From positions 1-64,000 of the forward strand of contig NZ_AFQO01000007.1 of NCBI RefSeq assembly GCF_000222025.1: a stretch of 64,000 nucleotides of DNA, written 5' to 3'. The notes beneath the pieces are model-generated. The model was not told the origin of the DNA and ran no database searches. It saw nothing but the letters and a program-made list of their open reading frames with translations. The stretch is from Haemophilus haemolyticus M19501 (GTDB taxonomy: Bacteria; Pseudomonadota; Gammaproteobacteria; Enterobacterales; Pasteurellaceae). The translations under genes and the position numbers were made by a program. Of this stretch, positions 1 to 10,136 are shown in pieces (position 1 is the first letter of the stretch; each line of letters begins with the position of its first letter).

Positions 1-319
1 GGGTTTAGAACGTCGTGAGACAGTTCGGTCCCTATCTGCCGTGGGCGTTGGAGAATTGGTTGGGGCTGCTCCTAGTACGAGAGGACCGGAGTGGACGCAT
101 CACTGGTGTTCCGGTTGTGTCGCCAGACGCATTGCCGGGTAGCTAAGTGCGGAAGAGATAAGTGCTGAAAGCATCTAAGCACGAAACTTGCCAAGAGATG
201 AGTTCTCCCACACATCAAGTGTGTAAGGGTTGTTTAAGACTAAGACGTAGATAGGCAGGGTGTGTAAGTGATGTGAGTCATTGAGCTAACCTGTACTAAT
301 TGCCCGAGGAGGCTTAACT
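1..319 (+). rRNA. 23S ribosomal RNA, 3' end (partial)
   Basis: The sarcin-ricin loop core AGTACGAGAGGACC lies near position 75, and the 3' terminal helix strand ending GGCTTAAC lies near 311-318. Both are hallmarks of the last 300 bases of bacterial 23S rRNA. The 5' part lies before the window. A spacer of about 140 bases leads to the 5S gene, the usual bacterial rrn order. The exact 3' end is estimated by analogy with E. coli. Confidence 0.97.
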
Positions 320-459
320 ATACAACGCTCAAGTGTTTTTGGAAAACAGAGTAAAAGAAAAAGAAATTAACTAAACGTTCAGCTTGTGCCCAATAAGAAC
401 GAGTGAAAGGTAGAGGAAGAGCTGAGTAGCGAAAGATAAAGACAAGTTATCAACGAATT

Positions 460-578
460 ATCCTGGCGGCGATAGTGCGGTGGAACCACCTGACACCATA
501 CCGAACTCAGAAGTGAAACGCTGTAATGCCGATGGTAGTGTGGGGCATCCCCATGTGAGAGTAGGGCACCGCCAGGTT
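460..578 (+). rRNA. 5S ribosomal RNA, first copy
   Basis: The gene matches 5S rRNA throughout, including the conserved CCGAACTCAGAAGTGAAA segment. Helix I is a perfect match between CCTGGCGG (462-469) and CCGCCAGG (569-576). It lies directly behind the 23S gene as the normal third gene of an rrn operon. Ends are estimated from the E. coli secondary structure. Confidence 0.96.
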
Positions 579-621
579 TATTTTTTAGTTTATTTATTGA
601 GTGAATTAAGAAAATAAAAAA

Positions 622-740
622 TTTTTGGCAGAGATAGTGCAATAGATCCACCTGATACCATACCGAACTCAGAAGTGAAATGTTGTAACGCTGATGGTAG
701 TGTGGGGTATCCCCATGTGAGAGTAAGGCACTGCCAATTA
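622..740 (+). rRNA. 5S ribosomal RNA, second diverged copy
   Basis: A second 5S-like gene lies about 45 bases after the first. It keeps the CCGAACTCAGAAGTGAAA segment but differs from copy one at roughly 18 to 20 positions. Most differences are transitions, and those in stems keep the pairing. Helix I is TTGGCAG (625-631) with CTGCCAA (731-737). In helix II, three G-C or G-U pairs have become A-U pairs. In helix V, a C-G pair has become U-A. This pattern suggests a folded, functional RNA rather than a decaying copy. It has no separate promoter that I can see and is probably co-transcribed with the operon and the two tRNAs that follow. Confidence 0.85.
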
Positions 741-751
741 CCACATTTAGC

Positions 752-828
752 GGAGTGGTAGTTCAGCTGGTTAGAATACCTGCCTGTCACGCAGGGGGTC
801 GCGGGTTCGAGTCCCGTCCATTCCGCCA
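752..828 (+). tRNA. tRNA-Asp (GTC)
   Basis: A 77-nt cloverleaf with acceptor GGAGTGG pairing CCATTCC, anticodon GTC, T-arm GGTTCGAGTCC and an encoded CCA end. It sits downstream of the rRNA genes and is likely part of the same transcript, as is common for trailing tRNAs of rrn operons. Confidence 0.97.
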
Positions 829-844
829 ATTTATTCATACCAAT

Positions 845-920
845 AGGGGCGTAGTTCAATTGGTAGAGCACCGGTCTCCAAAACCGGGTGTTGGGAGTTC
901 GAGCCTCTCCGCCCCTGCCA
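845..920 (+). tRNA. tRNA-Trp (CCA)
   Basis: A 76-nt cloverleaf with acceptor AGGGGCG pairing CGCCCCT, anticodon CCA and an encoded 3' CCA. It is separated from tRNA-Asp by 16 bases, so the two are almost certainly co-transcribed with the rrn operon. The A+T-rich stretch that follows (921-1053) shows no clear hairpin terminator. Confidence 0.97.
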
Positions 921-1053
921 TTAAAATCTTCTTTTCAACTAATTATAAAATATTTAATACTAATCCATTTTTTATATTATTTAATAATTCTTTTTATTTT
1001 TCTTTTTGAATTAGATATATAATTATCGAATTTTAAATATAAAAATAATTAGT

Positions 1054-2193
1054 ATGAAATATCAATATTATCTTGGCATGATGTCTGGAACTAGTCTAGA
1101 TGGAGTGGATGTTGCTCTCGTTGATTTTTCTCTAGAGCCTCGACTTATCTTATCTGATTTTTTTCCTATGCCAGAAAATTTACGTCAGAAATTAACCAAA
1201 CTCATTCAAGCTGGTGAAACTACTCTGCAAAATTTAGGCGAACTCGATCATGAGCTTGCTTTACTGTATTGCGATTGTGTAAATACTTTTCTACAAAAAT
1301 ATAATCTTCTTCCAAGCCAAATTGAAGCTATTGGTTGTCATGGACAGACGGTATGGCACTCTCCTGCTTCAGCATTTCCTTTCACGATGCAACTAGGTGA
1401 TATGAATTTATTGGCAGCGAAAACGGGAATATCTGTTATTGGTGATTTTCGTCGTAAAGATATGGCTTTAGGTGGACAAGGGGCTCCTCTTGTACCCGCT
1501 TTCCACAAAGCTGTATTCTCAAATCCTAATTTTGCCACAGTTGTTTTAAATATTGGTGGGATTAGTAATGTTTCTATATTGTTTCCTAATCAACCTGTAA
1601 TTGGGTTTGATACAGGGCCAGGTAATACATTATTAGATCAATGGATAGAAAAACACCAAGGCCTTCGCTATGACAAAAATGGTGAGTGGGCTTCAAAAGG
1701 CAACGTGAATCAAATTCTGCTTGAGGAATTATTAAATGAATCTTTTTTCTCTTTACCCGCTCCAAAAAGTACAGGGAGAGAGCTATTTAATCTTGAGTGG
1801 TTAATTGGCAAAGTAGAAAAAGCATCTAAAAAACTTACCGCTCTTTGCTCCAAAATCATATTATCCCCAGAAGATGTGCAAGCGACGCTTGTTGAATTGA
1901 CGGTAACAAGCATTGTCAATGCACTAAATCAGCTCCAAACAGATTTACCAAAACGTTTACTAGTATGTGGCGGTGGTGCCAAGAATAGCTTAATTATGCG
2001 TGGATTGTATGAGAATTTACTCGATTGGCAGGTTGGTACAACGACAGAGCAAGGTTTTGATATTGATTATGTAGAAGCCGCTGCTTTTGCTTGGTTGGCT
2101 TATTGTCGAATCAACAATTTACCAGCAAACCTGCCTAGAGTAACTGGCGCAAAAAGAGCGGTTAGTTTGGGGGCTATTTTCCCTAAAAACTAA
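1054..2193 (+). CDS. anmK: anhydro-N-acetylmuramic acid kinase
   Basis: This 379-aa protein matches AnmK in length and layout. The N-terminal nucleotide-binding motif GTSLDGVD is at residues 12-19, with glycine-rich segments NIGGISN and GFDTGPGN in the middle and CGGGAKN near the C-terminus, as in the ASKHA-like sugar kinases. The family cleaves the 1,6-anhydro ring of anhMurNAc and phosphorylates it to MurNAc-6-phosphate during cytoplasmic murein recycling. murQ, encoding the next enzyme, begins 9 bases downstream, so the two form a recycling operon. The ATG at 1054 has only a poor ribosome-binding site in an A+T-rich leader. Confidence 0.95.
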   Translation: MKYQYYLGMMSGTSLDGVDVALVDFSLEPRLILSDFFPMPENLRQKLTKLIQAGETTLQNLGELDHELALLYCDCVNTFLQKYNLLPSQIEAIGCHGQTVWHSPASAFPFTMQLGDMNLLAAKTGISVIGDFRRKDMALGGQGAPLVPAFHKAVFSNPNFATVVLNIGGISNVSILFPNQPVIGFDTGPGNTLLDQWIEKHQGLRYDKNGEWASKGNVNQILLEELLNESFFSLPAPKSTGRELFNLEWLIGKVEKASKKLTALCSKIILSPEDVQATLVELTVTSIVNALNQLQTDLPKRLLVCGGGAKNSLIMRGLYENLLDWQVGTTTEQGFDIDYVEAAAFAWLAYCRINNLPANLPRVTGAKRAVSLGAIFPKN

Positions 2194-3114
<921 letters not shown>

Positions 3115-3118
3115 GACA

Positions 3119-3149
3119 AAAACCTGATTGTAAAATCAGGTTTTATTTT
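3119..3149. terminator. bidirectional terminator between murQ and the deacetylase gene
   Basis: An 11-bp perfect stem (AAAACCTGATT / AATCAGGTTTT) with a 4-base loop is followed by a T-rich tract. It sits between convergent genes and overlaps the last bases of the minus-strand gene, so it can serve both. Confidence 0.85.
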
Positions 3150-3985
3150 GGAATTCCACGTAGTAATCCTACTGGTTCAAAAGGTTCCATTGAGGTTGGC
3201 GCAGGCATTTCTGTAAATAATAGAATAAATGGTTTAGGTGGAATTACTTTTTCATTGCGCCATAAGTTACCCATTCCGACAAGTTGGATATCTGCTGGTA
3301 AATTGTTAAGACCTGCTTGTAACACCGCTATTGTATTTGGACGAGGATGTCCTATTGCAATCGCGGTACCATGTTTCCTTGCATATTGAATTGCAGCTTG
3401 AAACTGATGTTGAACGTCAGCTAGTTCGTTACTGTCATCTAAAAATATGTGGCGATCTAATGAACGAACCCCTTGTTCTTTTGCTATTTTTCCTGCTACA
3501 GATTTTCCTATTGTTCGACTATCTAAAAAGAATAAATGTTTTTCTTGAAGTGCGGTCATTAAATAAGTCATTAATTGGGGATCGGCCGTAGCCGCACTGC
3601 CCATGTGATTATTCATGCCAATGGCATAATTTACGATATTTTTAGCCGTATTTACCCGATCATTGACCTGAGCTGAAGACATTCCTAAATGCAGCCCTCC
3701 ATCTTCTATTTTTACCGCACTCACCGGTTGCATCGGCATATGAATTAAAATGTCTCGGCCTTGAGATTTTGCTTCTTGATTACGTGCTCGAGCATGAGGT
3801 GCAGCAGGAATAATTGCGACGGAAATTTCACGCGGCATTGCAAAAATAGCCGCATCTTCTTTGAGACGATAGCCTACGTCATCAATAACAATAGCAAGTT
3901 TATTTTGTGCAAGGGAGATGGAAGTATAAAGTGCGGTAGAAAAAATGATGAAATTTTTCACCGCACTTGTTATCAGAATATTCAT
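3143..3985 (-). CDS. divergent polysaccharide deacetylase family protein (YibQ-like)
   Basis: From the ATG at 3985 the product is 280 aa. It has a hydrophobic signal peptide ending near SISLAQ, followed by the motifs LAIVIDDVGY, DILIHMPMQP, NHMGSAA and FLDSRT typical of the divergent polysaccharide deacetylase family. The family is thought to be periplasmic and possibly glycan-active, but its substrate is not established. The start codon overlaps the envC stop as ATGA, so translation is probably coupled to envC. A GTG 12 bases upstream is a weaker alternative start. The envC-yibQ pairing is also seen in E. coli. Confidence 0.88.
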   Translation of the reverse strand: MNILITSAVKNFIIFSTALYTSISLAQNKLAIVIDDVGYRLKEDAAIFAMPREISVAIIPAAPHARARNQEAKSQGRDILIHMPMQPVSAVKIEDGGLHLGMSSAQVNDRVNTAKNIVNYAIGMNNHMGSAATADPQLMTYLMTALQEKHLFFLDSRTIGKSVAGKIAKEQGVRSLDRHIFLDDSNELADVQHQFQAAIQYARKHGTAIAIGHPRPNTIAVLQAGLNNLPADIQLVGMGNLWRNEKVIPPKPFILLFTEMPAPTSMEPFEPVGLLRGIPK

Positions 3986-5217
3986 CAACGAACCCACCCA
4001 GCAGGATTCACTGGCGTTCCTTTACGGCTAATACCAAAATAAAGCGCGGAACGTGATATTTCCCCTGTATTTCCTACTTGAGCAATAACCTGCCCTGCTG
4101 AAACAAGCTGACCAACTTTTACTGATACAGCTTGATTGAAGCCATATAAACTTAAGTCGGTTTCACCATGTTTGACGATGACCATATAACCGTAGCCATT
4201 CAAATACCCAGCTAAAATGACACGTCCAGCCGCAATCGCTTTGACTGCAGTTCCAGCTGAGGCACCAATAACCATACCTTTCCAACGAACTTCACCTGCC
4301 TGAATCGTTCCAAAATTATGTAAAGTTGGCCCTGAAACTGGTGCTGAATATTGTTTTTTGGCAATTCCTAAACCACTTGTACTGTTAAGCAATTGACGTT
4401 CTTGTGCTGTCGGTTGATAAGGTTTTGAAGTCCGTTTTTCTTCAGCTTTTTGTCGTTGTGAAAGTGCTTCTCGCTCTCTTTTTTCTTGTTCTAAGGCCGC
4501 TTTTTCGGCACGTTGAATTTCTTGACGGAGCGCTTGTTCATTAGCTTTTAGGCTATCCAATTTATTTTGATCTCTCGCCAAATTTTTATTAAGTTCATTT
4601 AGCGTAGATTGACGTTCTTGTTGTGCTTTTTGCAATGCTTGTTGTTGTTTCTTTTGTGTGGAAAGTTGATTTCGGTGGTTCTTTTGCTGAGCGAGAATCA
4701 CCTCTTTTTGCGTTACAATTTGTGCTTGGGTTGCTTTTAAATTCTCAATCATTTCAATCCGAACTTGATTTAAATGCTGATAATAAACTTTCATTCGCTC
4801 TGCTTTTGTTGGCTCTTGGGCAAACATTCGTTCAATCAGTGATGGATTAATGCCTGAACGGTAAATTATATCTATTTGTTTGGCTAATCGTGCTTTTTGC
4901 TCACGTTCCTGTTTTTCTAATTGTTTGAGTTGCTTATCTGCATCGGCAATTTGCTTACGAATTTCCTTTAAACTTATTTCGGTTTCAAGCAGCTCACTCT
5001 CAACACTGTTAATTTTACTCTCGTGTTTTTTTAAATTCGCTTGCAACTTAGCTTGCTGAAGTTTTTGTTTCTCAATTTTAGATTCTTGTTGCTTAATTTG
5101 TTTTTGAATTTGATTGAGATCGGAAGATTGGCTGACAGGCGAAAATATTAATAAACCGCAGCTTAAAAGTGCGGTTAATAATAATGATGTTTTTTGATTA
5201 ACGCCAAAACGCAACAT
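3985..5217 (-). CDS. envC: murein hydrolase activator EnvC
   Basis: A 410-aa exported protein: signal peptide, a long coiled coil rich in Gln, Lys and Glu (about residues 35-260), then a C-terminal LytM/M23 domain (about 300-410). The zinc-binding residues of active M23 peptidases are absent: the HxH position reads LYF, and the upstream His/Asp positions are not conserved. This is the degenerate form found in EnvC, which activates AmiA/AmiB-type amidases at the septum under FtsEX control. It is the first gene of a two-gene minus-strand unit with the deacetylase-like gene. Confidence 0.93.
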   Translation of the reverse strand: MLRFGVNQKTSLLLTALLSCGLLIFSPVSQSSDLNQIQKQIKQQESKIEKQKLQQAKLQANLKKHESKINSVESELLETEISLKEIRKQIADADKQLKQLEKQEREQKARLAKQIDIIYRSGINPSLIERMFAQEPTKAERMKVYYQHLNQVRIEMIENLKATQAQIVTQKEVILAQQKNHRNQLSTQKKQQQALQKAQQERQSTLNELNKNLARDQNKLDSLKANEQALRQEIQRAEKAALEQEKREREALSQRQKAEEKRTSKPYQPTAQERQLLNSTSGLGIAKKQYSAPVSGPTLHNFGTIQAGEVRWKGMVIGASAGTAVKAIAAGRVILAGYLNGYGYMVIVKHGETDLSLYGFNQAVSVKVGQLVSAGQVIAQVGNTGEISRSALYFGISRKGTPVNPAGWVR

Positions 5218-5324
5218 AATTCATCCTAAATTCGTAAAACTCGCAAATCTTATCATATTTGTGAAAAGTCGAAAAAGTTTGATGGTTATTTTTTGCTAAA
5301 GATCAGTAAATCATTCCTTTTAAC

Positions 5325-5353
5325 TTTTAAAGCTAAGGATTTTTTGCTATAAA
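5325..5353 (+). promoter_or_regulatory. possible gpmA promoter
   Basis: A TATAAA -10 box (5348-5353) is preceded at 17 bases by TTTTAA, a weak -35 match, about 40 bases before the gpmA start. A good AGGAG ribosome-binding site follows. Confidence 0.4.
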
Positions 5354-5392
5354 ATGCGCGTTCTTTTTATTTGAAAACATTAGGAGATTCTT

Positions 5393-6076
5393 ATGGAATT
5401 AGTATTTATCCGTCACGGTTTTAGTGAATGGAATGCGAAAAACTTGTTCACTGGCTGGCGTGATGTAAATTTAACAGAACGTGGCGTAGAAGAAGCAAAA
5501 GCAGCGGGCAAAAAATTATTAGATGCTGGCTATGAGTTTGATATCGCATTTACATCTGTGCTAACTCGTGCAATCAAAACTTGTAACATCGTGTTAGAAG
5601 AATCCCATCAATTATGGATTCCTCAAGTGAAAAACTGGCGTTTAAATGAACGTCATTATGGTGCCTTACAAGGTTTAGATAAAAAAGCGACTGCGGAGCA
5701 ATACGGTGACGAACAAGTTCATATTTGGCGTCGTTCTTATGACATTTCTCCACCAGATCTAGATCCACAAGATCCAAATTCTGCACACAATGACCGCCGT
5801 TACGCAAATATTCCATCTGACGTAGTGCCGAATGCTGAAAATCTAAAAATTACTTTAGAGCGTGCACTTCCATTCTGGGAAGACCAAATTGCACCAGCAA
5901 TGCTTTCTGGTAAACGTGTTTTAGTTGTTGCTCACGGTAACTCACTCCGTGCGTTGGCAAAACATATTATCGGTATTTCTGATGCTGAAATTATGGATTT
6001 TGAAATTCCAACAGGTCAACCTTTAGTATTAAAACTAGATGATAAATTAAATTACGTAGAACATTACTACCTTTAA
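5393..6076 (+). CDS. gpmA: 2,3-bisphosphoglycerate-dependent phosphoglycerate mutase
   Basis: The 227-aa protein interconverts 3- and 2-phosphoglycerate in glycolysis. The RHG phosphohistidine motif appears at the N-terminus as [10 protein letters not shown], followed by LFTGW. The second catalytic His is in [11 protein letters not shown] near the C-terminus. Length and motifs match the cofactor-dependent dPGM class. An AGGAG site lies 7 bases before the ATG. It stands alone, with a USS-pair hairpin after it. Confidence 0.97.
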   Translation: MELVFIRHGFSEWNAKNLFTGWRDVNLTERGVEEAKAAGKKLLDAGYEFDIAFTSVLTRAIKTCNIVLEESHQLWIPQVKNWRLNERHYGALQGLDKKATAEQYGDEQVHIWRRSYDISPPDLDPQDPNSAHNDRRYANIPSDVVPNAENLKITLERALPFWEDQIAPAMLSGKRVLVVAHGNSLRALAKHIIGISDAEIMDFEIPTGQPLVLKLDDKLNYVEHYYL

Positions 6077-6107
6077 TTTATCGCTTTACTTTTTTAATTT
6101 AACATTC

Positions 6108-6135
6108 AAAGTGCGGTTAATTTTAACCGCACTTT
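6108..6135 (+). terminator. USS-pair hairpin after gpmA
   Basis: Two DNA-uptake cores in opposite orientation (AAAGTGCGGTTA / TAACCGCACTTT) form a near-perfect stem directly after gpmA. Paired uptake sequences at gene ends commonly serve as intrinsic terminators in Haemophilus. Confidence 0.75.
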
Positions 6136-6153
6136 ACGTTTAAGGAGACATGA

Positions 6154-6756
6154 ATGAGAAAATTGATAACGTTCATTTTGGTGTTGTTGCCATTTTTTAC
6201 GACATCAGTTACTGCAGCACCAGTACATAAAAATCAAATAAATAAAAAAATTGTAGTAACCAAATCTTTAGATAAAAAACAACAAACTAAAAAAACGAAA
6301 GAAACTAAATTAGTTCTAACCAAGAAAATGAGTACTAAAAATAAAAAACAAGTTGTGAAATTGACAGACAAAAAGCCTAAAGCTTTGGTAAAGGAAATTA
6401 GCTCGAAACCTAAGACATCTATTGAGAAAAAACCGACAACAGTTGTTTCAGAAAAACATGAAAAAGCAGCAAAGGAGAAATCAGTTTATAAGCCAGTGAT
6501 CGTGCCACAATGTAATGATTTTTCTGTGTCAAAAGTGCTATCTGATGCATTTAAGCAGCAAGGAGATTCAACTAAAACCAGCATGATGGTGAAACAAATT
6601 CTTCAAGCAAGAGAAACGCAATTTTATCCACAAAAAGGCATTCGAAGCTGCCATGCTTTAGTAGTGACGGATGGAAAAAGTTATCAAACAGATTACAGCA
6701 TTATTTTGAATGATAAAGGATTTTTCGTTCAGGTTGAGAATGCGATGAGTTTGTAA
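6154..6756 (+). CDS. hypothetical exported Lys-rich protein
   Basis: I do not recognise this 200-aa protein. It begins with a signal peptide (MRKLITFILVLLPFF... cleavage near TAA). Residues about 25-110 form a highly basic, low-complexity region dominated by Lys and Thr, probably disordered. The last 85 residues look folded and contain two cysteines, in PQCNDFSV and RSCHAL, that could form a disulfide. It is probably periplasmic. A strong AGGAG site precedes the ATG at 6154. It lies between gpmA and rpmE and ends at its own terminator. Confidence 0.75.
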   Translation: MRKLITFILVLLPFFTTSVTAAPVHKNQINKKIVVTKSLDKKQQTKKTKETKLVLTKKMSTKNKKQVVKLTDKKPKALVKEISSKPKTSIEKKPTTVVSEKHEKAAKEKSVYKPVIVPQCNDFSVSKVLSDAFKQQGDSTKTSMMVKQILQARETQFYPQKGIRSCHALVVTDGKSYQTDYSIILNDKGFFVQVENAMSL

Positions 6757-6800
6757 ACTAGTTTGTTGAAATGAGCAACATTTTATCTTCTTGATAAAAC

Positions 6801-6828
6801 AAAACCCCGCAAATTAGCGGGGTTTTTT
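6801..6828. terminator. terminator between the Lys-rich protein gene and rpmE
   Basis: The stem CCCCGC / GCGGGG is flanked by A-rich and T-rich tracts on both sides, so it can act in both directions between these convergent genes. Confidence 0.85.
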
Positions 6829-6841
6829 AAACAAGTCCAAA

Positions 6842-7054
6842 TTATTTTGTGCTTGGAATTTTGAAACGGCTGTTGAAACGCTCAACACGACCACCAGTAT
6901 CAACAACACGTTGTTTACCAGTGTAGAATGGGTGGCAGTTACCACATACATCAAGATTGATGTCTTTACCTAAAGTTGAACGAGTTTTGATCACATTACC
7001 ACAAGAACAGGTTGCTGTGATTTCTTTATATTCAGGATGAATACCTTGTTTCAT
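6842..7054 (-). CDS. rpmE: 50S ribosomal protein L31 (zinc-binding type)
   Basis: A 70-aa L31 starting MKQGIHPEY. The four cysteines C16, C18, C37 and C40 make this the zinc-containing C+ paralogue. I chose the ATG at 7054 because it matches the conserved N-terminus and has a GAGG site 7 bases upstream. A start four codons earlier (7066) would add residues not found in the family. Confidence 0.95.
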   Translation of the reverse strand: MKQGIHPEYKEITATCSCGNVIKTRSTLGKDINLDVCGNCHPFYTGKQRVVDTGGRVERFNSRFKIPSTK

Positions 7055-7228
7055 AGAAAACCTCAAAATGAAGCCACGCCGCTATAAGAACTTTCTCCCC
7101 ACACCGCGTGAGTTAATAATACGCCATAATTGGCACCAAATAGATCGCGGATTATACTGAAAAAATACAGATAAACAAGCCTTATTTTCGTGTAAAATCA
7201 TTAGGATTTTTAACCGCACTTTTCTTTT

Positions 7229-8365
7229 ATGTTAGCAAAATCTTCAAGTAACGCACCTTTTGCACAATCTGTGCTGAAATGGTATGACAAATTTGGCCGT
7301 AAACATTTGCCGTGGCAACAAGATAAAACGTTTTATGGCGTATGGCTTTCTGAGGTGATGTTACAACAAACACAAGTCGCGACAGTTATTCCTTATTTTG
7401 AGCGATTTATTAAAACATTTCCAAATATCACCGCACTTGCCAATGCTTCGCAAGACGAAGTTTTGCATTTATGGTCTGGTTTAGGTTATTACGCTCGGGC
7501 GCGTAATTTGCATAAAGCGGCCCAAAAAGTGCGGGATGAATTTAATGGAAATTTTCCGATAGACTTTATGCATGTTTGGGCGTTACCGGGTGTGGGGCGC
7601 TCGACAGCTGGGGCTATTTTATCTTCTGTATTAAATCAGCCTTATCCAATTTTAGACGGTAATGTAAAACGCGTGTTAGCTCGCTATTTTGCTATTGAAG
7701 GGTGGCCTGGCGAGAAAAAAGTAGAAAATTATTTGTGGACGTTGACGGAACAGGTTACACCCATAGATCGTGTGGCGGATTTTAATCAAGCTATGATGGA
7801 TATTGGCGCGATGGTATGTACGCGAACCAAACCAAAATGTGAGCTTTGCCCATTAAATTTGGAGTGCTTAGCTTATCAAAATCATAGTTGGGAAAAGTTT
7901 CCTGCCAAAAAGCCTAAAAAAGATATGCCTGAAAAAGACACTTATTTTTTGATTTTATCTAAAAATGGCAAAGTGTGCTTGGAGCAGCGAGAAAACTCGG
8001 GGTTATGGGGCGGATTATTTTGTTTTCCACAATTTGAAGATAAAGCTTCGTTACTTAATTTTTTAGCGCAAGAAAAAGTCACGCATTATCAAGAATGGCC
8101 AGCTTTTCGTCATACCTTTAGCCATTTTCATTTAGATATCCATCCTATTTATGCTGAAATGGACGGTGGAATTAATATTGAGCAAGCTAATTTAGATTGG
8201 CGCAAAGTTGTGGAAAGTCCAAAAGAATATCAATCAAATCTATCAAGTGCAGTTAAATATTGGTATGATCCGAAAAATCCTGAACAGATCGGGCTGGCTC
8301 AGCCTGTGAAGAATCTTTTAATACAATTTGCAAGGAATTATTATGGCAAGAATGGTATTTTGTGA
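7229..8365 (+). CDS. mutY: adenine DNA glycosylase
   Basis: The 378-aa protein removes adenine mispaired with 8-oxoguanine. The catalytic region includes E42 in [10 protein letters not shown], the helix-hairpin-helix [13 protein letters not shown] (about 119-131) and the active-site D143 in [10 protein letters not shown]. The iron-sulfur ligands follow the C-x6-C-x2-C-x5-C pattern at C197, C204, C207 and C213. A C-terminal NUDIX-like 8-oxoG recognition domain follows. mutY-yggX-mltC is the same operon as in E. coli. An uptake sequence overlaps the region just before the start. Confidence 0.97.
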   Translation: MLAKSSSNAPFAQSVLKWYDKFGRKHLPWQQDKTFYGVWLSEVMLQQTQVATVIPYFERFIKTFPNITALANASQDEVLHLWSGLGYYARARNLHKAAQKVRDEFNGNFPIDFMHVWALPGVGRSTAGAILSSVLNQPYPILDGNVKRVLARYFAIEGWPGEKKVENYLWTLTEQVTPIDRVADFNQAMMDIGAMVCTRTKPKCELCPLNLECLAYQNHSWEKFPAKKPKKDMPEKDTYFLILSKNGKVCLEQRENSGLWGGLFCFPQFEDKASLLNFLAQEKVTHYQEWPAFRHTFSHFHLDIHPIYAEMDGGINIEQANLDWRKVVESPKEYQSNLSSAVKYWYDPKNPEQIGLAQPVKNLLIQFARNYYGKNGIL

Positions 8366-8615
8366 GTATCTCAAACAAGAAGCAGAAGGTTTAGATTTCC
8401 AACTTTATCCTGGAGAATTAGGTAAACGAATTTTTGATTCGGTGAGTAAGAAAGCTTGGGGTGAATGGATTAAGAAACAGACGATGTTAGTGAATGAGAA
8501 AAAACTCAATATGATGAATGCGGAACACCGTAAATTGTTAGAACAAGAAATGGTAAATTTTTTGTTTGAAGGTAAAGATGTTCATATTGAAGGTTATGTT
8601 CCTCCATCAAATTAA
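8343..8615 (+). CDS. yggX: probable Fe(2+)-trafficking protein YggX
   Basis: The 90-aa product beginning [16 protein letters not shown] matches YggX, which protects Fe-S enzymes from oxidation. Conserved stretches are [11 protein letters not shown] and [12 protein letters not shown], and the single Cys at position 6 is kept. The start at 8343 is preceded by AAGGA and overlaps the mutY end by 23 bases, so it is probably translationally coupled. A start five codons upstream is in frame but does not match the family. Confidence 0.93.
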   Translation: MARMVFCEYLKQEAEGLDFQLYPGELGKRIFDSVSKKAWGEWIKKQTMLVNEKKLNMMNAEHRKLLEQEMVNFLFEGKDVHIEGYVPPSN

Positions 8616-8629
8616 TTGGCTGTTATACA

Positions 8630-9706
8630 ATGAAAAAGTATTTAGTATTAGCGTTATTACCGCTTTTGTATGCTTGTAGCGACTCGTTGAATCGTGGAGG
8701 CATGAATTATGATGAGTCCTTTGCAAAAGACACGCAAGGGTTAGATATCCTCACAGGGCAATTCTCGCATAATATTGACCGCATTTGGGGGGTCAATGAA
8801 TTGTTAGTGGCTAGTCGAAAAGATTACGTGAAATATACAGATTCTTTTTATACGCGTAGCCACGTGAGTTTTGATGAAGGTAATATCGTTATTGAAACTC
8901 AGCAAGATCTAAATCGATTACATAATGCTATTGTCCATACCTTGTTAATGGGGGCGGATGCAAAAGGTATTGATTTATTTGCATCTGGAGATGTGCCGAT
9001 TAGCTCTCGCCCATTCCTTTTAGGGCAGGTTGTGGATCATCAAGGGCAACAAATTTCCAATCAAGTTATCGCAAGTAATTTCGCCACTTACTTGATTCAA
9101 AATAAATTACAAACTCGTCGATTGCAAAACGGGAATACTGTGCAATTTGTTGCAATTCCAATGATTGCAAATCACGTAGAAGTGCGTGCGCAGAAATATC
9201 TATCATTAGTTCGTAAAGCGGCTGAACGTTATGGCATTGATGAAAGTTTGATCTTAGGTATTATACAAACAGAATCTAGTTTTAACCCATACGCGATTAG
9301 CTATGCAAATGCAATTGGATTAATGCAAGTCGTGCCTCATACGGCAGGTCGAGATGTATTTGCAATGAAAGGAAAGGGCGGTCAACCATCAACTCGTTAT
9401 TTATATGATCCTGCGAATAATATTGATGCTGGCGTATCTTATTTGTGGATTTTACAAAATCAATATTTAGATGGAATTACGAATCCAACCTCAAAACGTT
9501 TTGCAATGATTTCTGCTTATAATAGTGGGGCTGGTGCTGTATTGCGTGTTTTTGATAATGATAAGGATATGGCGATTTACAAAATTAACCAAATGTATCC
9601 AGAGCAAGTTTATCGCATTCTAACGACAGCTCACCCATCATCACAGGCTCGCAATTATTTGTTGAAAGTTGATAAGGCACAGAAAAAATTCCGTGTAAGA
9701 CGATAA
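8630..9706 (+). CDS. mltC: membrane-bound lytic murein transglycosylase C
   Basis: A 358-aa outer-membrane lipoprotein with lipobox LLYAC (Cys16). The Slt-type transglycosylase domain in the second half carries the catalytic Glu in [10 protein letters not shown], then [15 protein letters not shown] and [10 protein letters not shown], all family motifs. It cleaves murein glycan strands to the 1,6-anhydro sugars that AnmK and MurQ recycle. It is the third gene of mutY-yggX-mltC and ends at a hairpin at 9727-9763. Confidence 0.95.
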   Translation: MKKYLVLALLPLLYACSDSLNRGGMNYDESFAKDTQGLDILTGQFSHNIDRIWGVNELLVASRKDYVKYTDSFYTRSHVSFDEGNIVIETQQDLNRLHNAIVHTLLMGADAKGIDLFASGDVPISSRPFLLGQVVDHQGQQISNQVIASNFATYLIQNKLQTRRLQNGNTVQFVAIPMIANHVEVRAQKYLSLVRKAAERYGIDESLILGIIQTESSFNPYAISYANAIGLMQVVPHTAGRDVFAMKGKGGQPSTRYLYDPANNIDAGVSYLWILQNQYLDGITNPTSKRFAMISAYNSGAGAVLRVFDNDKDMAIYKINQMYPEQVYRILTTAHPSSQARNYLLKVDKAQKKFRVRR

Positions 9707-9726
9707 TTGAATTTTTTCAGATAATC

Positions 9727-9763
9727 AAAAATGCTCGTTAGGAAATACCATCGAGCATTTTTT
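9727..9763 (+). terminator. mltC terminator
   Basis: An 11-bp stem (AAAAATGCTCG / CGAGCATTTTT) with a 14-base loop ends in a T-run just after mltC. Confidence 0.8.
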
Positions 9764-9876
9764 ATAATAAGTGCGGTTTATTTTGAAATAATTTTATTAT
9801 TTCGTTGTTTTAATAAACATATTGATGATTAACTATTCAAACGCAACGTTTTTTTGTATTTTTTTAAATTTAAGTG

Positions 9877-9905
9877 TTGACCGAATCCCAAAAAAATAGT
9901 TTAAT
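9877..9905 (+). promoter_or_regulatory. promoter of the tRNA-Phe/tRNA-Asn unit
   Basis: TTGACC (-35), a 17-base spacer, TTTAAT (-10), then a G+C-rich discriminator ACGCTCCG typical of stringently controlled stable-RNA promoters. It lies 37 bases before tRNA-Phe. Confidence 0.65.
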
Positions 9906-9941
9906 ACGCTCCGTTGTCAGGCAGTAGCCAATAACGATAAC

Positions 9942-10017
9942 GCCTCGATAGCTCAGTCGGTAGAGCAGGGGATTGAAAATCCCCGTGTCGGTGGTTCGAT
10001 TCCGCCTCGAGGCACCA
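9942..10017 (+). tRNA. tRNA-Phe (GAA)
   Basis: A 76-nt cloverleaf with acceptor GCCTCGA pairing TCGAGGC, anticodon GAA and an encoded CCA. Two bases separate it from tRNA-Asn, so the pair is one transcript. Confidence 0.97.
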
Positions 10018-10019
10018 TT

Positions 10020-10095
10020 TCCTCCTTAGTTCAGTCGGTAGAACGGTGGACTGTTAATCCATATGTCGCAGGTTCGAGTCCCGCAGGAGGAGCCA
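10020..10095 (+). tRNA. tRNA-Asn (GTT)
   Basis: A 76-nt cloverleaf with acceptor TCCTCCT pairing AGGAGGA, anticodon GTT and an encoded CCA. It is the second gene of the Phe-Asn unit and is followed at once by a terminator hairpin. Confidence 0.97.
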
Positions 10096-10106
10096 AATTC
10101 AAAAAA

Positions 10107-10136
10107 AAGCCGCTAAAGAATTTTAGCGGCTTTTTG
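10107..10136 (+). terminator. terminator of the tRNA-Phe/tRNA-Asn unit
   Basis: AGCCGCTAAA / TTTAGCGGCT stem with a short loop followed by TTTTT, 11 bases after tRNA-Asn. Confidence 0.9.

Noticed and set aside
379..871. Two minus-strand frames across the 5S and tRNA genes
   Set aside because: They lie on structural RNA genes. The repeated GLEPAT-type peptide is the usual false translation of tRNA genes.
3985..5217. EnvC as an active M23 endopeptidase
   Set aside because: The zinc-binding residues are missing, as in known EnvC activators.
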